Of a stretch of DNA of 14,327 nt, positions 7,649-14,327 are shown in pieces. This DNA comes from Clostridiales bacterium. GTDB lineage: Bacteria > Bacillota > Clostridia > Caldicoprobacterales > DTU083. A program made the translations under genes and the position numbers. Position 1 is the first letter of the stretch; each line of letters opens with the position of its first letter. The stretch spans positions 1 to 14,327 of the forward strand of contig JAAZEK010000202.1 in assembly GCA_012512335.1 (NCBI GenBank). The letters run 5' to 3'. Below the pieces are notes generated by a model, which was not told the origin of the DNA, ran no database searches, and saw only the letters and a list, made by a program, of their open reading frames with translations.

Positions 7649-8435
7649 TTTTAGTTCTCCTTTCAGGGTTATCTTTGGACATTCTCATATTAACTATAAT
7701 CAAAAGCAGTAGCACACTTATAAACATCAGCGTGGATAATGCGTTGATTTTCGGACTTATTCCCCTTCTAGCCATACCATAGATGACAATGGATAGGTTG
7801 TTAACACCAGAACCAGTAGTAAAGAAGCTGATTACAAAATCATCCAGTGACAGAGTAAACGCCAGTAGAAAGCCGGTTATGATACCAGGCATAATTTCAG
7901 GTAGAATAACCTTCCAAAAGGCTTCCATAGGGGTCGCCCCTAAGTCTAGTGCTGCCTCATACAAATGCTTATTCATCTGCTTTAGTTTAGGCATGATGGA
8001 TAATATCACATAAGGTATATTAAAAGTTATGTGAGCCAGTAGCATGGTAACAAAGCCAAGGGGTATTTTCGTAAAAATAAAAAGTACCATCAGGGAAATA
8101 CCAGTTACAATATCTGGATTTAATATAGGAAGATAGTTAACATTCAGCACCAGGCTTTGTGGTACCTTCTTCATGCTAAAAATTCCTATGGAAGCAATTA
8201 TGCCTATCAAGGTAGCAATAATAGAAGACAAAACCGCTATCAGTAAAGTATAGTACAAGGCTGACATAATCTGCCTATCCTGAAACAATTCCATGTACCA
8301 ATTTAGGGTAAAGCCTTCCCAATTAGCCCTGGACTTAGACTCGTTAAACGAAAAAACAATCAGTACCAGGATAGGAGCATACAGGAATGCAAAGATTAGA
8401 AAGACATAGCTTTTTTTCAGAAAACGCATCACCAC
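7593..8435 (-). CDS. potC: Spermidine/putrescine ABC transporter permease PotC
   Basis: A 280-residue inner-membrane permease with about six helices, paired with PotB to form the polyamine channel. The coupling-helix EAA motif (EAALDLGATPMEAFW, 160-174) that contacts the ATPase is intact, and SLDDFVISFF (196-205) is typical of PotC. The C-terminus carries a charged tail of about 27 residues after the last helix (from 254), most of it encoded where the gene overlaps potD. The start is GTG at 8435, 6 nt after GGAGG; a second GTG at 8432 and an ATG at 8429 are in frame and equally possible, all overlapping the potB stop. Translational coupling with potB is therefore certain in form. Confidence 0.94.
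   Translation of the reverse strand: MVMRFLKKSYVFLIFAFLYAPILVLIVFSFNESKSRANWEGFTLNWYMELFQDRQIMSALYYTLLIAVLSSIIATLIGIIASIGIFSMKKVPQSLVLNVNYLPILNPDIVTGISLMVLFIFTKIPLGFVTMLLAHITFNIPYVILSIMPKLKQMNKHLYEAALDLGATPMEAFWKVILPEIMPGIITGFLLAFTLSLDDFVISFFTTGSGVNNLSIVIYGMARRGISPKINALSTLMFISVLLLLIIVNMRMSKDNPERRTKIEKDKENNSYLPDVGHDI
7657..7664 (-). promoter_or_regulatory. Ribosome binding site that fixes the potD TTG start
   Basis: GAAAGGAG on the minus strand lies 8 nt before the TTG at 7648 and within the coding region of potC. No ATG at suitable spacing exists, so this site decides the TTG start. Confidence 0.8.
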
Positions 8436-9253
8436 AATGCACCTCCCCCACTTTCCTGTTCATATCGCGACATGATACCCATGCTTCCTAGAATTAAAAG
8501 CATCATTATAACTGACAGGGCCGAGCCAAATCCCCAATCTCCAGAGGACAGGAATTGTTGTTCAATCAGGTTACCAATGAGCATAAATTGGCCACCACCT
8601 AGTAGCCTTGAGATAACAAAGGTTGTAACCGCAGGCATAAATACCATGGTTATTCCAGAGATAACTCCTGGAAGACTTAATGGAAATACAACGCGCCTGA
8701 ACACAGTAATACTGTTCCCACCTAAATCTTGAGCTGCCTCTATGACGCTATCATCTATCTTGGAAAGAACCGAGTAAATAGGTAAGATCATAAAAGGAAG
8801 GAAATTATATACCATACCAAGCACTACTGCCTTGTTGGTATACAAAATGTCAATTGCAGGCAGCCTTAGCAAGGACAAAATAGAGTTAATGACTCCGTTT
8901 CTCTCTAGAAGAGTCATCCATGCATAGGTACGTAGCAAAAAGTTCATCCACATAGGCATCACTATGAGCATGTACATTATCTTTTTTCTCGCATACTCCT
9001 TGCTGGCTAGAATTGCCGCCATGGGATAGCCCAATAAAAGACAGATAACAGTGCTGACTAATGCTAAAACCACAGACCTGACCAATACATTAATATAGAT
9101 AGGATCTACAAATCGGCGGAAGTGTTCAGCAGTCAAGCTCCAACCGTCCTCCGTCTGCTCTGCTACACTGTAAAACAGTACTAAAAACACGGGAACAACA
9201 ATAAAGATGAGCATCCATACTATATAAGGTGAAGCCAGCCACTTTCTTTTCAT
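8429..9253 (-). CDS. potB: Spermidine/putrescine ABC transporter permease PotB
   Basis: A 274-residue inner-membrane permease, the length usual for PotB, with about six membrane helices. The EAA coupling motif is EAAQDLGGNSITVFRRVVFP (172-191). The segment MPMWMNFLLRTYAWM (99-113) is characteristic of PotB-type permeases. It forms a heterodimer with PotC, driven by PotA. The ATG overlaps the potA stop by 4 nt (ATGA), and its stop overlaps the start of potC, so potA, potB and potC are translated in one coupled run. Nothing appears damaged. Confidence 0.95.
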   Translation of the reverse strand: MKRKWLASPYIVWMLIFIVVPVFLVLFYSVAEQTEDGWSLTAEHFRRFVDPIYINVLVRSVVLALVSTVICLLLGYPMAAILASKEYARKKIMYMLIVMPMWMNFLLRTYAWMTLLERNGVINSILSLLRLPAIDILYTNKAVVLGMVYNFLPFMILPIYSVLSKIDDSVIEAAQDLGGNSITVFRRVVFPLSLPGVISGITMVFMPAVTTFVISRLLGGGQFMLIGNLIEQQFLSSGDWGFGSALSVIMMLLILGSMGIMSRYEQESGGGALW

Positions 9254-10302
9254 TCCGCCACCACCTTCTTTTTCATGATATGAATATCATTAGGAAGAAT
9301 CTGTAAGCCCACTTTACTATCCTCTGGTGCCATTATTGTGGAATGAACCATCCAAGTAAAGCTTCCCCCATCAATAAGCATCTCGTAATGTACTCCTTTA
9401 AAGGTAGCGGATTGTACTATGCCACCAAGCATGCCATCTTCCCATGGAACTACCTTAATATCCTCAGGACGGATAACTACATCAACTTCCTCTTTGGGTC
9501 CAAATCCCTTGTCAACACACTGGAATGTTTTGTCCATAAAGCTTACAAGATAGTCTTCCTCCATTACACCGCCTAGAATATTACTTTCCCCAATAAAATC
9601 AGCTACAAAGGCATTCTTTGGTTCGTTGTAAATGTCTTCTGGACTGCCTATCTGCTGGATAACACCATCATTCATAACAACAATAGTATCCGACATACTA
9701 AGCGCTTCCTCTTGGTCGTGGGTTACATAAATAAAGGTGATACCCAAGCTTTGCTGCATATTTTTTAACTCTACCTGCATCTCCTTACGAAGCTTTAAGT
9801 CCAGTGCACCGAGAGGTTCATCTAGTAACAAGACTTCTGGTTCGTTTACCAAGGCCCTGGCTATAGCTACCCTTTGCTGTTGACCACCGCTTAAAGAGTT
9901 TACAGAACGCTTACCAAAGCCCTTCAGGTTAACCAGCTTAAGCATATGCTCTACTTTTTCCCTAATGACTTCTTTCTCCATTTTCTTTATCTTAAGCCCG
10001 AAGGCGATATTATCAAACACGTTCAAATGTGGGAACAAGGCATATTTTTGAAAAACAGTATTAACCATTCTTTTATAAGCAGGCAGATCGTTGATGTTCT
10101 TGCCCTCAAATAGCAGGTTCCCACTATCGGCATCTTCAAAGCCACCGATAATACGCAGGGTTGTAGTTTTACCACAGCCACTGGGCCCTAGCAGGGTAAC
10201 AAATTCATTTTTCCGAATATACAGGCTTAAATCAACCAAAGCCGGTGTATCGTCATATGCTTTTGATACGTTTTCTAATTGTAAAATGATGCTGTCAGTC
10301 AT
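9250..10302 (-). CDS. potA: Spermidine/putrescine ABC transporter ATPase PotA
   Basis: A 350-residue ABC ATPase that drives polyamine import from the cytoplasmic face. All motifs are present: Walker A GPSGCGKTT (39-47), Q-loop Q85, signature LSGGQQQR (137-144), Walker B LLLDEP (158-163, D161 and E162), and the switch H195. The C-terminal third (about 240-350) is a TOBE-type regulatory domain with the typical VVIRPEDI (275-282). The ATG follows a GGGGG run by 7 nt, a weaker ribosome binding site than its neighbours have. It lies 30 nt after the regulator gene and overlaps potB by 4 nt. The potB/potC/potD neighbours settle the substrate class; alone it could be confused with other TOBE-type importers such as FbpC or UgpC. 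Confidence 0.96.
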   Translation of the reverse strand: MTDSIILQLENVSKAYDDTPALVDLSLYIRKNEFVTLLGPSGCGKTTTLRIIGGFEDADSGNLLFEGKNINDLPAYKRMVNTVFQKYALFPHLNVFDNIAFGLKIKKMEKEVIREKVEHMLKLVNLKGFGKRSVNSLSGGQQQRVAIARALVNEPEVLLLDEPLGALDLKLRKEMQVELKNMQQSLGITFIYVTHDQEEALSMSDTIVVMNDGVIQQIGSPEDIYNEPKNAFVADFIGESNILGGVMEEDYLVSFMDKTFQCVDKGFGPKEEVDVVIRPEDIKVVPWEDGMLGGIVQSATFKGVHYEMLIDGGSFTWMVHSTIMAPEDSKVGLQILPNDIHIMKKKVVAE

Positions 10303-10332
10303 TGCTGAACCCCCGTTTCCTATAGTACATTA

Positions 10333-10875
10333 TTAAAAGCTAGGCGGTGTGGACACCCACAAGAAGGTGGTTTTGCCCTTGGAACCATTAGCTATAAAGT
10401 GACTCATGTTCGGCTTGAAGGAAAAGCTTTCTCCCTTTTTCACCCGATAGTGATGCTTACCCAAATGCAGAATAATGGAACCTGACAAAACATATCCAAA
10501 TTCTTCTCCGTCATGGGGGTCTTCAACCTTGGAACTACTATCTCCTGGCCCCAGCTCCATAATGATTGGCTCCATCTTATTTTTCTGTGCATTCGGGATA
10601 ATCCAATGTATTACATGACTAAGTTCTTTGTTCTCTAAGCTAAAGACATCGTCTTTCTTGAACACGATTTTTTCATCAACCTGTTCATTGAAAAAGTCTT
10701 TTATATTTGTCCCAAGGCTTTCCAGTATATCCATCAAAGTGGCAATGGATGGAGAGGTCAACTCTCGTTCGACTTGAGAAATAAAGCCCTTTGACAACTC
10801 ACAACGATCGGCAAGTTCCTGCTGTGTCAAGCCATTACGAATACGCAGCTCCTTGATCTTTTCCCCTATTTTCAT
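10333..10875 (-). CDS. XRE-cupin transcriptional regulator of the pot operon
   Basis: A 180-residue regulator with an N-terminal helix-turn-helix (about residues 3-58; LTQQELADRCELSKGFISQVE is split by the turn) and a C-terminal cupin sensor domain (about 105-178, with DPHDGEEFGYVLSG and HFIANGS). This two-domain plan is that of PuuR, the putrescine-responsive repressor, and of related polyamine or amino acid regulators. As first gene of the pot operon it probably senses polyamines and represses its own operon; this is inference. The start is placed at ATG 10875 because AGGAG (10884-10888) lies 8 nt before it. A GTG at 10884, which would add three residues, overlaps that ribosome binding site and is less likely. 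Half-site repeats that could be its operator lie between the promoter and the start. Confidence 0.88.
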   Translation of the reverse strand: MKIGEKIKELRIRNGLTQQELADRCELSKGFISQVERELTSPSIATLMDILESLGTNIKDFFNEQVDEKIVFKKDDVFSLENKELSHVIHWIIPNAQKNKMEPIIMELGPGDSSSKVEDPHDGEEFGYVLSGSIILHLGKHHYRVKKGESFSFKPNMSHFIANGSKGKTTFLWVSTPPSF

Positions 10876-10883
10876 CCAAAACA

Positions 10884-10888
10884 CTCCT
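10884..10888 (-). promoter_or_regulatory. Ribosome binding site that fixes the regulator start
   Basis: AGGAG on the minus strand sits 8 nt before the ATG at 10875. It includes the first base of the in-frame GTG at 10884, which argues against that codon as start. Confidence 0.65.
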
Positions 10889-10900
10889 GTCTCTTAAAAC

Positions 10901-10927
10901 TAAACTCAAAGTTTATAATTACTAAAC
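10901..10927 (-). promoter_or_regulatory. Candidate operator: GTTTA/TAAAC half-sites upstream of the regulator
   Basis: On the minus strand GTTTAGT (10927-10921), TAAAC (10915-10911) and GTTTAGT (10905-10899) follow one another, with half-site centres 12 and 10 nt apart, about one helical turn. The inner two form a perfect dyad, TAAACT-CAA-AGTTTA (10901-10915 on the plus strand). The site lies between the -10 box and the regulator's start codon, where a bound repressor would block transcription. Autorepression by the XRE-cupin protein is the natural guess. Confidence 0.45.
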
Positions 10928-10941
10928 AAAATACTTATATA

Positions 10942-10970
10942 TAAATAACATAATTAGACTGCAATGTCAA
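10942..10970 (-). promoter_or_regulatory. Sigma-A-type promoter of the pot operon
   Basis: Minus strand: a perfect -35 TTGACA (10970-10965), 17-nt spacer, and TATTTA (10947-10942) as -10. The -10 box is weak (3 of 6) but is preceded by TG one base upstream, an extended -10. The implied start is near 10935, about 60 nt before the regulator's ATG. Confidence 0.6.
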
Positions 10971-10980
10971 CAAGAAAAAG

Positions 10981-11013
10981 TTAAGAAAAGCCTGCGTTCT
11001 TTGAACGCAGGCT
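10981..11013 (-). terminator. Rho-independent terminator of hppA
   Basis: Minus strand: AGCCTGCGTTC (11013-11003), loop AAA, GAACGCAGGCT (10999-10989): a perfect 11-bp G+C-rich stem, followed by TTTCTTAAC and a second T-run. It lies 67 nt after the hppA stop and just upstream of the pot promoter, insulating the two units. Confidence 0.92.
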
Positions 11014-11080
11014 ACAGCTACATAATGTGCTCTTATGAGCCTATACAATGCTTGGTTGATTTAGAGATTTTGGGAATATA

Positions 11081-13252
11081 TTATTTGAATATATTGGATA
11101 TCAAATCCCACAGATTATATTTACTAAATATACTTACTGCAACAAGAGAAACAGTTGACATTATTTTGATAAAGATATCCAAACTAGGACCTACTGTATC
11201 TTTTAAAGGATCGCCTACAGTATCTCCTACAACTGCAGCATCATGAGCTGGAGATCCCTTACCGGATCCTTCGATGGCACCTGATTCAATGTATTTCTTG
11301 GCATTATCCCATGCACCACCGGAATTTCCAGTGAAAATAGCAATCATGATAGCAGTAAGAGTACAACCAATTATCAAACCTCCAACAAATTCAGGGCCAA
11401 ATATAAAGCCACATAATACGGGAACTGCAATTGCCATCAGAGAAGGGATTTTCATTTCTCTAATAGCTCCGGTTGTGGAGATTTCTATACATGTTTTGTA
11501 GTCAGGTTTTGCAGAGCCATCAAGAATGCCGGGTATTTCTCTGAATTGACGACGAACTTCTTCAACCATTTTGCGAGCAGCTTTTGCAACAGCTTCAATT
11601 AACATACCGGAGAACAAAAATGGTAAAGCTGCACCTGCAACTGAACCAGCTAAAATCATGGGATCGATTATATTAAGAACTAAATCCGTACCAATTTCAT
11701 TGTATGAATAAAGATAGGAAGTCATTAGGGCTAATGCAGCTAAGCCACCCGAGCCGATAGCAAAGCCTTTGCCAATGGCTGCTGTAGTATTACCAACTGA
11801 ATCCAAAGTATCAGTTATGTTTCGGACATCTGGATCCAGCTCGCACATTTCAGCGATGCCACCAGCATTATCAGAGATTGGACCATAAGTATCGACTGAT
11901 ACGGTAGCAGCTACGAAAGACAACATTCCGACTGCAGACATAGCGACCCCATAGAATCCAGAAACGTAGTAAGAAATTATAATACCTGCTGCAAGTATTA
12001 TAGAAGGAGCCATAGTAGATTTCATACCTAATGCTAGACCCTGAGTAATGGTAAGAGCAGAACCTTCTAAAGATGTTTGAGCCAAATCTTTAGTAGGCTT
12101 ATAGTTATCGGAGGTATAATACTCGGCAATGGTACCGATAACAATGCCAGCTACAACTCCAATAGTAGAGGCGATCCAAGGAGAAGCCCATCCTGCAGCG
12201 AAGTTAAAAATTGAAAGATCAGATATATTACCGAACATTAGCTTTGACATTATTAATCCGAATAAAGTAGTAATACCTGCTGATAAATAAGTAGCCAGGT
12301 TAAGATCTTTGTGAGGACTATTAGACATTTTAGGCTTAAAAAGAATAATTGCAATACCCAGACAGCAAGCTATTAAACCTCCAGAAACAAACACCATTGG
12401 AAATAAAATTAGCTTTGACAACATATCTTCAGGGATAGTACCACCCTTTACTTGAGCAGAAATGACCAGGTGGTAAGATAGGATTATAGCAGATGCAACA
12501 GATCCGACGAAGCTTTCTAATAGGTCTGAACCAAGCCCGGCCACGTCTCCAACATTGTCACCAACGTTATCGGCTATAGTAGCAGGGTTTCGAGGATCAT
12601 CTTCTGGAATGTGAGCCTCAGTTTTACCTACAAGGTCAGCACCCATGTCAGCGGCTTTGGTGTATATACCCCCGCCTACACGATTAAACATTGCCACGAT
12701 GGAGCATCCCAGGACATAACCGGACAGCGTCATAGCAAAGGGGATGAAAGAGACACCTAACCAATTAGTTAATGTATTTGTATCACCCAGTTGGCCCATT
12801 ATCATACCGAATACAACATAGACAATAAATAAACCTAATAGCGCAAAACCTGCTACACATAGCCCCATAACAGATCCACCACGGAAAGCAACTCTAACAG
12901 TTTTACCTATATTTTTTGTCATACGAGCCTCGTTTGATACTCGCACATTTGAGTAGGTAGCAATTTTCATGCCCACTAAACCGGCAGCTGCGCTCATAAT
13001 AGTACCAATGGCAAAAGCTACGGCTGCTTGCCAGCTGGTAAGTAGTATCATAAGTACAGCAACTACTGCAACAACTTTAAAAAGGACCTTGTATTCAATG
13101 TTAATGAATGCGTTTGCACCGACACGTATGGCGTCAGCGATTTCCTTCATCTTATCAGTGCCTTCATCCATCTTCTTCACAGTTGAGAAGTTGAATGCAG
13201 CAAAAGCAATTGCTAAGATTGAAGCTAGAATTACTAAAACTACAATTGACAT
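11081..13252 (-). CDS. hppA: Membrane-bound pyrophosphatase, predicted Na+-pumping and K+-dependent
   Basis: A 723-residue integral membrane pyrophosphatase (about 16 helices) that hydrolyses cytoplasmic pyrophosphate and uses the energy to export ions. Active-site motifs are intact: YTKAADMGADLVGKTE (197-212), DNVGDNVGD (228-236), SVDTYGPISDNAGG (452-465) and DNAKKYIE through DAAVVGDTVGDPLKD (649-685). The gate Glu 246 in LLESFVGS has the placement seen in Na+-pumping enzymes such as that of Thermotoga maritima, one helix turn from its place in plant H+ pumps. GNTTAAIGKG (487-496) has Ala 491 and Gly 494, as in K+-dependent enzymes, instead of Lys and Thr. The ATG follows AGGGGG at good spacing. 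It is a single-gene unit with its own promoter and terminator. Dual Na+/H+ pumping cannot be excluded. Confidence 0.97.
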   Translation of the reverse strand: MSIVVLVILASILAIAFAAFNFSTVKKMDEGTDKMKEIADAIRVGANAFINIEYKVLFKVVAVVAVLMILLTSWQAAVAFAIGTIMSAAAGLVGMKIATYSNVRVSNEARMTKNIGKTVRVAFRGGSVMGLCVAGFALLGLFIVYVVFGMIMGQLGDTNTLTNWLGVSFIPFAMTLSGYVLGCSIVAMFNRVGGGIYTKAADMGADLVGKTEAHIPEDDPRNPATIADNVGDNVGDVAGLGSDLLESFVGSVASAIILSYHLVISAQVKGGTIPEDMLSKLILFPMVFVSGGLIACCLGIAIILFKPKMSNSPHKDLNLATYLSAGITTLFGLIMSKLMFGNISDLSIFNFAAGWASPWIASTIGVVAGIVIGTIAEYYTSDNYKPTKDLAQTSLEGSALTITQGLALGMKSTMAPSIILAAGIIISYYVSGFYGVAMSAVGMLSFVAATVSVDTYGPISDNAGGIAEMCELDPDVRNITDTLDSVGNTTAAIGKGFAIGSGGLAALALMTSYLYSYNEIGTDLVLNIIDPMILAGSVAGAALPFLFSGMLIEAVAKAARKMVEEVRRQFREIPGILDGSAKPDYKTCIEISTTGAIREMKIPSLMAIAVPVLCGFIFGPEFVGGLIIGCTLTAIMIAIFTGNSGGAWDNAKKYIESGAIEGSGKGSPAHDAAVVGDTVGDPLKDTVGPSLDIFIKIMSTVSLVAVSIFSKYNLWDLISNIFK

Positions 13253-13302
13253 TTTTGTTCCCCCTATACCCTTAAGTAGAAAAATTAAATAAAAACAGTT
13301 TT

Positions 13303-13331
13303 ATTATATGTTTAAGTTAGGAAGTTGTCAA
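13303..13331 (-). promoter_or_regulatory. Perfect consensus sigma-A promoter of hppA
   Basis: Minus strand: TTGACA (13331-13326), a 17-nt spacer, and TATAAT (13308-13303), all 12 hexamer bases and the spacing ideal. Predicted transcript start is near 13296, giving a leader of about 44 nt that ends in the AGGGGG ribosome binding site. High constitutive expression is expected. Confidence 0.9.
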
Positions 13332-13604
13332 TCGAGCAAACGCAGAGTTCACGAATACATTTCCTACCAAGAAATGAAGCAGAGGGGCGGTTCTCCTGCT
13401 TCCAAGTTAGTTGACCTACGAACTCCGGGATCAGGATATTAATATAAAAAGGAGTATTTCCTCTCACTTGCTCATGGTAAAATCCAACTAAAGTATGTTT
13501 CTTTAGCATCCTCTTCAAGAAAAAGTACTTGAGGAGTTGAATCTAACGAATTTACATATCCAGATGAGCAACATCGTTACAGGAAGTATCTAAAAATTGA
13601 CTTT
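13332..13604 (-). other. Hairpin-rich region without a recognisable gene
   Basis: This 273-nt stretch lies between the ATP-binding protein gene and the hppA promoter. Four inverted repeats are visible: GCAACAT/ATGTTGC (13568-13574/13607-13613), CTCTTCAAG/CTTGAGGAG (13511-13519/13528-13536, one G-U), CTAAAG/CTTTAG (13488-13493/13501-13506) and GAAGCAG/CTGCTTC (13376-13382/13396-13402). None is followed by a proper T-run on the minus strand; the nearest is the small AGGA/TCCT stem before TTTTATATT near 13450. A 68-codon open frame (13518-13312, minus) matches nothing recognised and runs into the hppA -35 box. It could be a small structured RNA, a decayed gene or plain spacer; no choice can be made. 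Confidence 0.3.
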
Positions 13605-13958
13605 TTATGTTGCCTTATTATATCTTGTAACTGTTATTGTAGTCCCTTGCCCCTCCACACTTTCAACCACCGCTTCATCTATTAGCATTCCCACAATATT
13701 TAGTCCCGTTGCAGTAATGCTGTTTCCAGCCAATCCGCTATAGTAATCTTCCAGCTCATATCTATGAGGTTGATTTAACATCTGGCGAACTTTTTCAAGT
13801 GTTTTGCCATCCATACCAGCTCCATTGTCCTTGACATTTACTACGAACCTTTCGTCATCCCTGTTAATGCTAACACTTATATCAGTTGCATGGGCATTCA
13901 ATGAATTATTAGTTAATACCGCAATTATTCCCTGTATTCTTTCTGTAGTGGATTTCAT
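13605..13958 (-). CDS. Free-standing GHKL-type ATP-binding protein
   Basis: A 117-residue protein that is essentially only a GHKL (histidine kinase-like) ATPase fold, cytoplasmic, with no receiver, dimerisation or membrane part. Visible boxes: N-box LTNNSLNAHA (15-24, Mg-binding Asn 18), G1 box DNGAGM (44-49), a G2-like segment TGLNIVGMLI (84-93) and EGQGTTITV (102-110). The Glu that activates water in MutL/GyrB-type members of this fold appears replaced by Val 14, so ATP binding or phosphotransfer is more likely than hydrolysis; this alignment was made by eye. The ATG has AAGGAGG 7 nt upstream, overlapping the stop codon of the DUF1576 gene, so the two are translationally coupled and probably work together. 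It could be an anti-sigma-factor-like kinase or a nucleotide sensor; its partner is unknown. Confidence 0.8.
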   Translation of the reverse strand: MKSTTERIQGIIAVLTNNSLNAHATDISVSINRDDERFVVNVKDNGAGMDGKTLEKVRQMLNQPHRYELEDYYSGLAGNSITATGLNIVGMLIDEAVVESVEGQGTTITVTRYNKAT

Positions 13959-13970
13959 ATTTTAGCCTCC

Positions 13971-14327
13971 TTACTCGTTTTTCCTTAGGCCATTGATGAT
14001 GCCTATGAAAATTGTTGCTACAATACCTCCAGCAAAACCATTGTTGTAAAGATTGAGCCCTCCGTGCAGAACACCTACATTGGAAACGACAGATAAATGA
14101 ACAAAACCAACAGCAACACCGATAATTGGCCCAAATTTACCTGCTATAGGTGCTAGAGTGGTACCGAATAATGCAGCTAGAAGAGGACCTGGGGTGTTGG
14201 ATTGCAGTACTGAATAGGGTAAAATTCTAGAATAAGTTCCAAGCCAGACTCCTAACATAATTGGAATAATATTAAATGGATGTTTACCAAAGGCTGCAAA
14301 ACCTATCATTGTCAGCAATCCACCGAC
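13971..14327 (-). CDS. DUF1576 family membrane protein, 5' part outside the window
   Basis: The visible 118 codons are the C-terminal part of a polytopic membrane protein. I recognise the end as the DUF1576 family by its IGVAVGFVHLSVVSNVGVLH segment and GGLNLYNNGFAGGIVA just before the terminal helix and a short basic-acidic tail (LRKNE). Gly-rich membrane helices such as MIGFAAFGKHPFNIIPIMLG and GPLLAALFGTTLAPIAG are visible. The frame is open to the right edge; the TTG at 14318 and ATG at 14309 lack a ribosome binding site and are internal. The family has no established function; full-length members are several hundred residues. Its stop overlaps the ribosome binding site of the GHKL protein 12 nt downstream, which points to a joint role, such as a membrane sensor or transporter with a nucleotide-binding partner. 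Confidence 0.8.
   Translation of the reverse strand, partial: VGGLLTMIGFAAFGKHPFNIIPIMLGVWLGTYSRILPYSVLQSNTPGPLLAALFGTTLAPIAGKFGPIIGVAVGFVHLSVVSNVGVLHGGLNLYNNGFAGGIVATIFIGIINGLRKNE

Noticed and set aside
10875..10884. GTG at 10884 as the regulator's start
   Set aside because: It overlaps the AGGAG site that is well spaced for the ATG at 10875.
13312..13518. 68-codon minus-strand open frame upstream of hppA
   Set aside because: No ribosome binding site of note, no recognisable family, a composition unlike its neighbours, and its 3' end runs through the hppA -35 box.
13568..13613. Inverted repeat after the GHKL gene as a terminator
   Set aside because: The stem GCAACAT/ATGTTGC overlaps the stop codon and has no T-run on the minus strand.

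Overview
The window looks like a chromosomal segment of a low-GC, spore-forming Firmicute, most likely an anaerobic Clostridia member of the Alkaliphilus/Clostridiaceae kind. The grounds are the A+T-rich sequence, strong AGGAGG-type ribosome binding sites, a complete gerABC-type germinant receptor operon (endospore former), a sodium-type membrane pyrophosphatase and a DUF1576 protein. The taxonomic guess is inference. No mobile element, CRISPR array, tRNA or rRNA was seen.

Left part, plus strand (1-6584). A HEAT-repeat protein, cut by the left edge, is followed 3 nt later by a membrane-bound processive family 2 glycosyltransferase; the two look like a small exopolysaccharide module. After a 155-nt gap with a perfect 12-bp palindrome comes a tightly packed germinant receptor operon: A subunit (GerA family), B subunit (spore permease), C subunit (Ger(x)C lipoprotein), and then a 50-codon, two-helix membrane ORF that fits the small 'D' subunit known beside some Bacillus receptor operons.

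Middle part, minus strand (6590-10970). A five-gene polyamine uptake operon reads leftward: an XRE-cupin regulator, potA (ATPase), potB and potC (permeases), potD (binding lipoprotein, TTG start). Genes overlap or nearly touch. A promoter with a perfect -35 and a cluster of GTTTA/TAAAC half-sites precede the regulator. The operon's apparent terminator lies inside the convergent 50-codon germination ORF, so that stretch may serve both strands.

Right part, minus strand (10981-14327). hppA encodes a membrane pyrophosphatase predicted to pump Na+ and to need K+. It has its own perfect consensus promoter (TTGACA, 17 nt, TATAAT) and a clean terminator. Upstream of it is a 273-nt stretch rich in hairpins with no recognisable gene. 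Then comes a two-gene unit of a DUF1576 membrane protein (cut by the right edge) and a free-standing GHKL-type ATP-binding protein, linked by a ribosome binding site that overlaps the upstream stop codon.

Most of the window is recognisable housekeeping and sporulation content. The parts most worth following up are the unannotated small ORF ending the ger operon with its embedded opposite-strand terminator, the DUF1576/GHKL pair, and the HEAT/glycosyltransferase pair.
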